A stretch of 8,210 bases of DNA from an archaeon (GTDB lineage: Archaea > Thermoproteota > Nitrososphaeria > Nitrososphaerales > Nitrosopumilaceae): positions 1 to 8,210 of the forward strand of contig SBBK01000184.1 of the NCBI GenBank assembly GCA_005240025.1, in the 5' to 3' direction. A program made the position numbers and the translations under genes. This document shows, one piece after another, positions 5,127-8,210 of the stretch. The notes under the pieces were generated by a model. That model searched no databases and had not been told where the DNA came from. It saw only the letters and a list, made by a program, of their open reading frames with translations. Numbering within the stretch: the stretch's first letter is position 1; the number at the start of each line of letters is the position of its first letter.

Positions 5127-5435
5127 TTATGACCTGACCTCCACTACGACAAATGCCACGGATTTGGCAATTGGCCTGCATTCTGCGGCAACGACCGTAT
5201 CACCCTCCTTCACCTCAAGGCTCGCAGACTTGTATGCATGGATGGTGCTTGTACTCCTAGCATATCGCTTTGTCTTTGTGATGTACAGGGGGTTTTCGCG
5301 CCTTATGACAACTGTGTTTTTGTTCTTTGCACTGACTACCTTGCCTTCGAACAGTTTTCCTCGAACACTCAGGGGCTGGCCGTTATCCATTACCATCCCG
5401 CGATACTCCTGTTTTTGTGTCGAATCTTTTTTCAT
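5127..5435 (-). CDS. rps17: 30S ribosomal protein S17 (uS17)
   Basis: A 102-residue protein with one OB-fold that binds 16S rRNA in the body of the small subunit during early assembly. Visible features: SVRGKLFEGKVVSAKNKNTVVIRRE (23-47), the conserved strand and loop of the family, then KTKRYARSTSTIHAY (54-68) and KEGDTVVAAECRPIAKSVAFVVVEV (76-100), the archaeal form of the C-terminal half. The ATG overlaps the Rnp1 stop as ATGA, and AGGTG (5443-5447) sits 7 bases upstream inside rnp1. Coupled translation with the RNase P protein is likely. Confidence 0.97.
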   Translation of the reverse strand: MKKDSTQKQEYRGMVMDNGQPLSVRGKLFEGKVVSAKNKNTVVIRRENPLYITKTKRYARSTSTIHAYKSASLEVKEGDTVVAAECRPIAKSVAFVVVEVRS

Positions 5436-5698
5436 GCCTTTACACCTAACCGATCTTCCGGTCTTTTTGATATTGTGTTTCCATTTACAGTAAAACTGTT
5501 TTTGCCAGATGTGAATTCCCAGATGTTATTTTTCTTTGCAATCATTTTTATCCCATTTTCGGTTGCCAGGAACAGCATTGCGCTAGTTTCGTCCATTATT
5601 TCGCCGGAGAGCCCCATCACTGTCTTGTTTGCCGAATCCAGGATTTTTGCATTCATTCCTGTCAGTTCGTGATTTATGATGTTTTGTTGTGTGATCAT
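5432..5698 (-). CDS. rnp1: Ribonuclease P protein component 1 (Rpp29/Pop4 family)
   Basis: An 88-residue protein. Rnp1 is one of the archaeal RNase P proteins; it binds the catalytic RNA together with Rpp21 and helps cut the 5' leader from precursor tRNAs. The sequence shows the Sm-like barrel pattern of the family: a start at HELTGMNAKILDSANKTVMGLSGEIMDET (10-38 region), then strands 40-55, and the typical end NGNTISKRPEDRLGV (72-86). It is slightly short but complete. Start and stop both overlap neighbours by 4 bases (L29 and S17). Location between L29 and S17 is the common archaeal position and links tRNA processing to ribosome synthesis. The identity rests on motif and position together. 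Confidence 0.9.
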   Translation of the reverse strand: MITQQNIINHELTGMNAKILDSANKTVMGLSGEIMDETSAMLFLATENGIKMIAKKNNIWEFTSGKNSFTVNGNTISKRPEDRLGVKA

Positions 5699-5898
5699 TT
5701 TGTTTTCATCTCGTTTAGTCTTGTCAGCATTCGTGCTATTTCTTTGCGTAGTGCACGTATCTTGCCGCTTTCTTTTCGGAGCGTGCCCTTTGCCGCATCG
5801 GTTCGGAATTTTGCGAGTTCAACTCTTGCCTGCTCCAGCTTTTCTTTGAGATCTGTCTCATTAAACTCTCGAATCGTTTTCATTCTTAGGCGGGCCAT
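5695..5898 (-). CDS. rpl29: 50S ribosomal protein L29 (uL29)
   Basis: A 67-residue protein of the usual size. L29 is a two-helix hairpin near the polypeptide tunnel exit beside L23 and is part of the docking area for nascent-chain factors. The sequence is almost entirely helical and highly charged: helix 1 about 14-34 (ETDLKEKLEQARVELAKFR), the short conserved turn AAKGTLRKESGKIRALRKEIARM (35-57) and helix 2. The ATG overlaps the S3 stop by one base (TAATG), and its own stop overlaps rnp1 by 4 bases. Confidence 0.96.
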   Translation of the reverse strand: MARLRMKTIREFNETDLKEKLEQARVELAKFRTDAAKGTLRKESGKIRALRKEIARMLTRLNEMKTK

Positions 5899-6626
5899 TA
5901 CTTTAGTTTCTCCTCTACGTCTTCCATCAGATCAATCTTTTCAATTTTTTCTGCGTCGAGTTCTATTTGTTCGCTTTCGGTTCTTGCCTCTACATCTTCT
6001 TGTTTTTTTGTAGTGGTTTTCTGTTCTTTTTTCAGTTTTTCTTTTAGCTCAAAATCCTGAATGTATCTTTCCTTCCTTGCTATTCGAATCCGGATTCCAA
6101 TGTATCCCATTGGGGTTGGAACGTGTGCTATTCCCTCGTCTACCGCAAAGCTTGCCCTGTTACCTGCACGTGGCAAGATGCCGGCAGAATGTTTTTCAAA
6201 TGCTGAGCGGTCGCCCCTTAGCTTTCCGGAAACTGTTATCTGAACGCCCAGTGCGCCTGCACTCATAATTTGTTGCAAGGTCCACATCGTAGCCCTCCTA
6301 AACGCAGTTCCGCGCTCGATCAGTGATGCCAGTCTGTTGCACATGACATTTGCAGTCAGTTCCGGTTCAGATATTTCGTTTACCGCCACCTGCGGGTTTT
6401 TCAAACCAAAGTCTTTGGCAAGTTTTTCGGTCAGATCTCGTATGCCGGCTCCCTTCCTTCCAATTACGATTCCCGGGCGCGTTACATGCAAAACGACCCT
6501 TGTGCCGGTAGGAGTCTTTGAGATCTCAACGTGCGAAAAACCGGCTTCCTTGATCGATTCTTTGAGATAATCCTTGAGAAGCATCATGTTATAATTGTCT
6601 TTGATTACGTTTTTTAGCGAAGACAA
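5898..6626 (-). CDS. rps3: 30S ribosomal protein S3 (uS3) with an acidic tail
   Basis: A 242-residue protein at the mRNA entry channel in the head of the small subunit. A type II KH domain spans about residues 18-95 with its GRKG loop at 56-59. The S3 C-terminal domain covers about 96-190, with [19 protein letters not shown] (122-140) and [12 protein letters not shown] (172-183). Residues ~196-242 are a Glu- and Lys-rich, net acidic extension without structure that I recognise. The start is TTG at 6626: it is bounded by the in-frame L22 stop two codons upstream and has GGGAGG 8 bases before it. The first ATG (residue 13) would remove conserved N-terminal residues. Confidence 0.96.
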   Translation of the reverse strand: MSSLKNVIKDNYNMMLLKDYLKESIKEAGFSHVEISKTPTGTRVVLHVTRPGIVIGRKGAGIRDLTEKLAKDFGLKNPQVAVNEISEPELTANVMCNRLASLIERGTAFRRATMWTLQQIMSAGALGVQITVSGKLRGDRSAFEKHSAGILPRAGNRASFAVDEGIAHVPTPMGYIGIRIRIARKERYIQDFELKEKLKKEQKTTTKKQEDVEARTESEQIELDAEKIEKIDLMEDVEEKLK

Positions 6627-6629
6627 TTT

Positions 6630-7088
6630 TTACGCCTCCCTGGCTACGAGTTCGAGATGTGTTAGTACGTTGTTTTTCGGAGTCGCTCGTCCCTGCGCCC
6701 TGGGAGTGAATCTTTTTACAATCGCACCACGGTGTGTGTTTGCTGAGATTATTTTCAATCTGTCAAGGTCCATTCCCTTGTATTCTGCGTTTGCTTCCAG
6801 ATTATCCAAGAGCCGGATGAACTCCTGTGCTGCCTTTTGTGGATATCTGCCAGACATTACACCGGTGTCGGATTTGTGGCCGACCTCGTTTTTGTATCTT
6901 CGAAATGGAACTGCGCGTTTGAGCGCTACAACCTCTTGGAGACTGTCCCGTGCTTTTTCAATAGACAGCCCTTTGATCATTGTGGCAATTTCACGCGCGT
7001 GTTTGTGTGAGATTCTTCGCTCCCGTGCCGACGCTCTGACGTGTTTTGTCGAGTCAAAATTTTGAAATGCATAGTCATAGTTCGGCAT
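6630..7088 (-). CDS. rpl22: 50S ribosomal protein L22 (uL22)
   Basis: A 152-residue protein of normal archaeal length. L22 lines the polypeptide exit tunnel with its long hairpin and binds all domains of 23S rRNA. Visible features are the N-terminus YDYAFQNFDSTKHVRASARE (4-23), SHKHAREIATMIKGLSIEKAR (27-47), the archaeal insert region around VMSGRYPQKAAQEFIRLL (77-94), and the tunnel hairpin ending THRGAIVKRFTPRAQGRATP (118-137). The ATG is 6 bases after the S19 stop. Its TAA is in the same frame as S3, with one codon (AAA) between the stop and the TTG start of S3. Confidence 0.97.
   Translation of the reverse strand: MPNYDYAFQNFDSTKHVRASARERRISHKHAREIATMIKGLSIEKARDSLQEVVALKRAVPFRRYKNEVGHKSDTGVMSGRYPQKAAQEFIRLLDNLEANAEYKGMDLDRLKIISANTHRGAIVKRFTPRAQGRATPKNNVLTHLELVAREA
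6635..6640 (-). promoter_or_regulatory. Shine-Dalgarno GGGAGG deciding the TTG start of S3
   Basis: GGGAGG on the minus strand lies inside the last codons of L22 and ends 8 bases before the TTG at 6626. It explains initiation at a non-ATG codon. Confidence 0.7.
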
Positions 7089-7094
7089 GATATA

Positions 7095-7490
7095 TCACTT
7101 TAATGGAACGTAGAGGCTGGATCTCGATGCGCCGACACCTGGTGCGCCATGAACGACTCGCTTGTTTGTTCTGGCATATTCACCCAGATAGTGTCCAATC
7201 ATTTGTGGCGTGATTGTCATGGGTGTGAATTCCTTGCCTGAAAATACGTTAACTGTAACCCCAACCATGAATGGCAATACAATTAGATCGCGGATGTGTG
7301 TCTTGATCGGGCTTTTTGCATTGCCTGCCTTGGTTTGTTTTATCTCATCGATGAGCTTTCGCTTGCCATCGGTAATGCCCCTGGTAAGCGACCTCCTGGC
7401 ACGTGCGGGAAATATCTCGAAGAGTTTTTCTAGCGACATGCCTTGCAGCTGCTCAAGCGGGATTCCTCTGTAATCAAATTCCTTAACCAT
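7095..7490 (-). CDS. rps19: 30S ribosomal protein S19 (uS19)
   Basis: A 131-residue protein of the archaeal type, longer than bacterial S19 because of the N-terminal segment (FDYRGIPLEQLQGMSLEKLFEIFPARARRSLTRG). The conserved core includes IKTHIRDLIVLPFMVGVTVNVFSGKEFTPMTITPQMIGHYLGEY across residues 62-105 and KRVVHGAPGVGASRSS (110-125). S19 sits in the head and contacts S13 and the A-site finger. The ATG has AAGGTG (7498-7503) 7 bases upstream. The 38-base gap before it is the longest inside the cluster and is where L2 would be expected. Confidence 0.97.
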   Translation of the reverse strand: MVKEFDYRGIPLEQLQGMSLEKLFEIFPARARRSLTRGITDGKRKLIDEIKQTKAGNAKSPIKTHIRDLIVLPFMVGVTVNVFSGKEFTPMTITPQMIGHYLGEYARTNKRVVHGAPGVGASRSSLYVPLK

Positions 7491-7525
7491 TTATTGACAC
7501 CTTTAGGATTGAGATTTTGCAGTCC

Positions 7526-7533
7526 ATATTATA
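7526..7533 (-). promoter_or_regulatory. Possible internal TATA box between L23 and S19
   Basis: TATAATAT on the minus strand overlaps the L23 stop codon. A start about 25 bases downstream (near 7503) would give a very short leader just including the AAGGTG site of S19. It may be a fortuitous AT-rich stretch. Confidence 0.2.
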
Positions 7534-7795
7534 GCATTCCTATCTTTGTTGCGAGGTCCCTTGCTTTCTCCACAGACTCGAATTTGACAAAGGCCTTTTT
7601 GCCAGAAATTGTCTTGGCTGTGTTTACGTCGACGGCGTTTTCTTCGTATAATGTCTTGATTGCTTCTTTTATTGTGGCCTTGCTGGCGTTATGGTCAACA
7701 ATAAAACATATCCTCATGTCTTTTTCGATGAGTGCAAATGTTTTTTCTGTTATGTACGGTCTGAGAATTATCTTTGTTGCTTGCGTTGTATTCAT
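7529..7795 (-). CDS. rpl23: 50S ribosomal protein L23 (uL23)
   Basis: An 88-residue protein, the usual archaeal size. L23 lies at the tunnel exit and is the main docking point for the signal recognition particle and other nascent-chain factors. Features: ILRPYITEKTFALIEKDMRICFIVDHNASKATIKEAIKTLYE (10-51 region), with the conserved PxxTEK near the N-terminus, and a C-terminal strand with KKAFVKF (66-72). It overlaps the L4 stop by 4 bases (ATGA) and is followed by an intergenic gap of 38 bases. Confidence 0.97.
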   Translation of the reverse strand: MNTTQATKIILRPYITEKTFALIEKDMRICFIVDHNASKATIKEAIKTLYEENAVDVNTAKTISGKKAFVKFESVEKARDLATKIGML

Positions 7796-8210
7796 TGCAG
7801 TGCCTCCATTAATTGCAGATGTGGTGATTTGATGTTACCAAGCTCTCCTATTGCCGCAGTTGTGTATACTGTGAGCCTGATTGGCTGGGAGCCAGGTGCT
7901 AAATCCAGAACCGAGAGGTCTTTGGCAACTTTTACGTCCACCCCCGGCAATGAACCGCATGCCCTGGCGAGGTTTTTTGAGTCCTTTGTTACAAAGAGAA
8001 TGCTTTTTCCAGTCTTTGTTTTTCGGCCCCTGATCACTGATCTGCCTGAACGCGCCTTTCTTTTTTCCAGACGTTTGATGTCATCGACCAGATGCAACGC
8101 TTCGAGAATTTTGATGATTTCCTTTGCCTTTGAGATTTTTTCAATGTCATCGGAAACTATGATTGGAAATGATTCGACTTTGTCAATTACATGGCCGCGC
8201 ATGGCAACGA
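7792..8210 (-). CDS. rpl4: 50S ribosomal protein L4 (uL4), C-terminal half
   Basis: The frame is open to the right edge, so the start is outside; 138 residues are visible of the roughly 270 usual for archaeal L4. The Met codon near 8202 is internal, not a start. The visible part has KRLEKRKARSGRSVIRGRKTKTGKSILFV around residues 46-75, the conserved basic region that follows the tunnel-lining loop, and the archaeal C-terminal domain ending LTVYTTAAIGELGN. L4 binds 23S rRNA domain I and lines the exit tunnel. The stop overlaps the L23 start by 4 bases. L3 would normally precede it. Confidence 0.95.
   Translation of the reverse strand, partial: VAMRGHVIDKVESFPIIVSDDIEKISKAKEIIKILEALHLVDDIKRLEKRKARSGRSVIRGRKTKTGKSILFVTKDSKNLARACGSLPGVDVKVAKDLSVLDLAPGSQPIRLTVYTTAAIGELGNIKSPHLQLMEALQ

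Overview
The window looks like a piece of an archaeal chromosome, most probably from an ammonia-oxidising Nitrososphaerota (Thaumarchaeota). Three things suggest this: the ribosomal cluster has archaeal content (S4e, RNase P component 1, a zinc-binding short S14), cues for initiation are archaeal (TATA-like boxes, GGAGG/AGGTG ribosome sites, TTG and GTG starts), and the individual protein sequences look thaumarchaeal. The lineage is inferred from family recognition, not from a search.

Right and centre (8210 down to 1831, all minus strand): one tightly packed S10/spc-type ribosomal protein cluster. In transcription order it is L4 (5' part outside the window), L23, S19, L22, S3, L29, Rnp1 (RNase P protein), S17, L14, L24, S4e, L5, S14, S8, L6. 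S14 (2775-2951) is a 58-residue gene. Many junctions are 4-nt ATGA overlaps or gaps of a few bases, so the cluster is probably one transcript with translational coupling. L2, normally between L23 and S19, is absent. The rest of the usual archaeal spc group (L32e, L19e, L18, S5, L30, L15, SecY) does not follow L6. A T6 tract follows the L6 stop directly.

1800-1180 (minus strand): a tRNA-Asn(GTT) gene with a plausible box A, then about 190 bases holding two copies of a 22-bp palindromic repeat exactly 80 bases apart, then a small zinc-ribbon protein of unknown role with a strong ribosome site and a TTG start.

1179-649 (minus strand): a four-helix membrane protein of unknown function with a GTG start and a TATA-like box placed for leaderless transcription.

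1-648: the 3' end of a plus-strand gene coding RTX/hemolysin-type calcium-binding glycine-aspartate repeats, converging on the membrane protein gene. The 318 bases between the two stops hold no convincing gene but contain two interlocking inverted repeats.

The ribosomal part is ordinary apart from the missing L2 and the early end. The less explained material is all in the left 1.7 kb. I see no CRISPR array, transposase or clear mobile element, and no strong case for an undescribed system.
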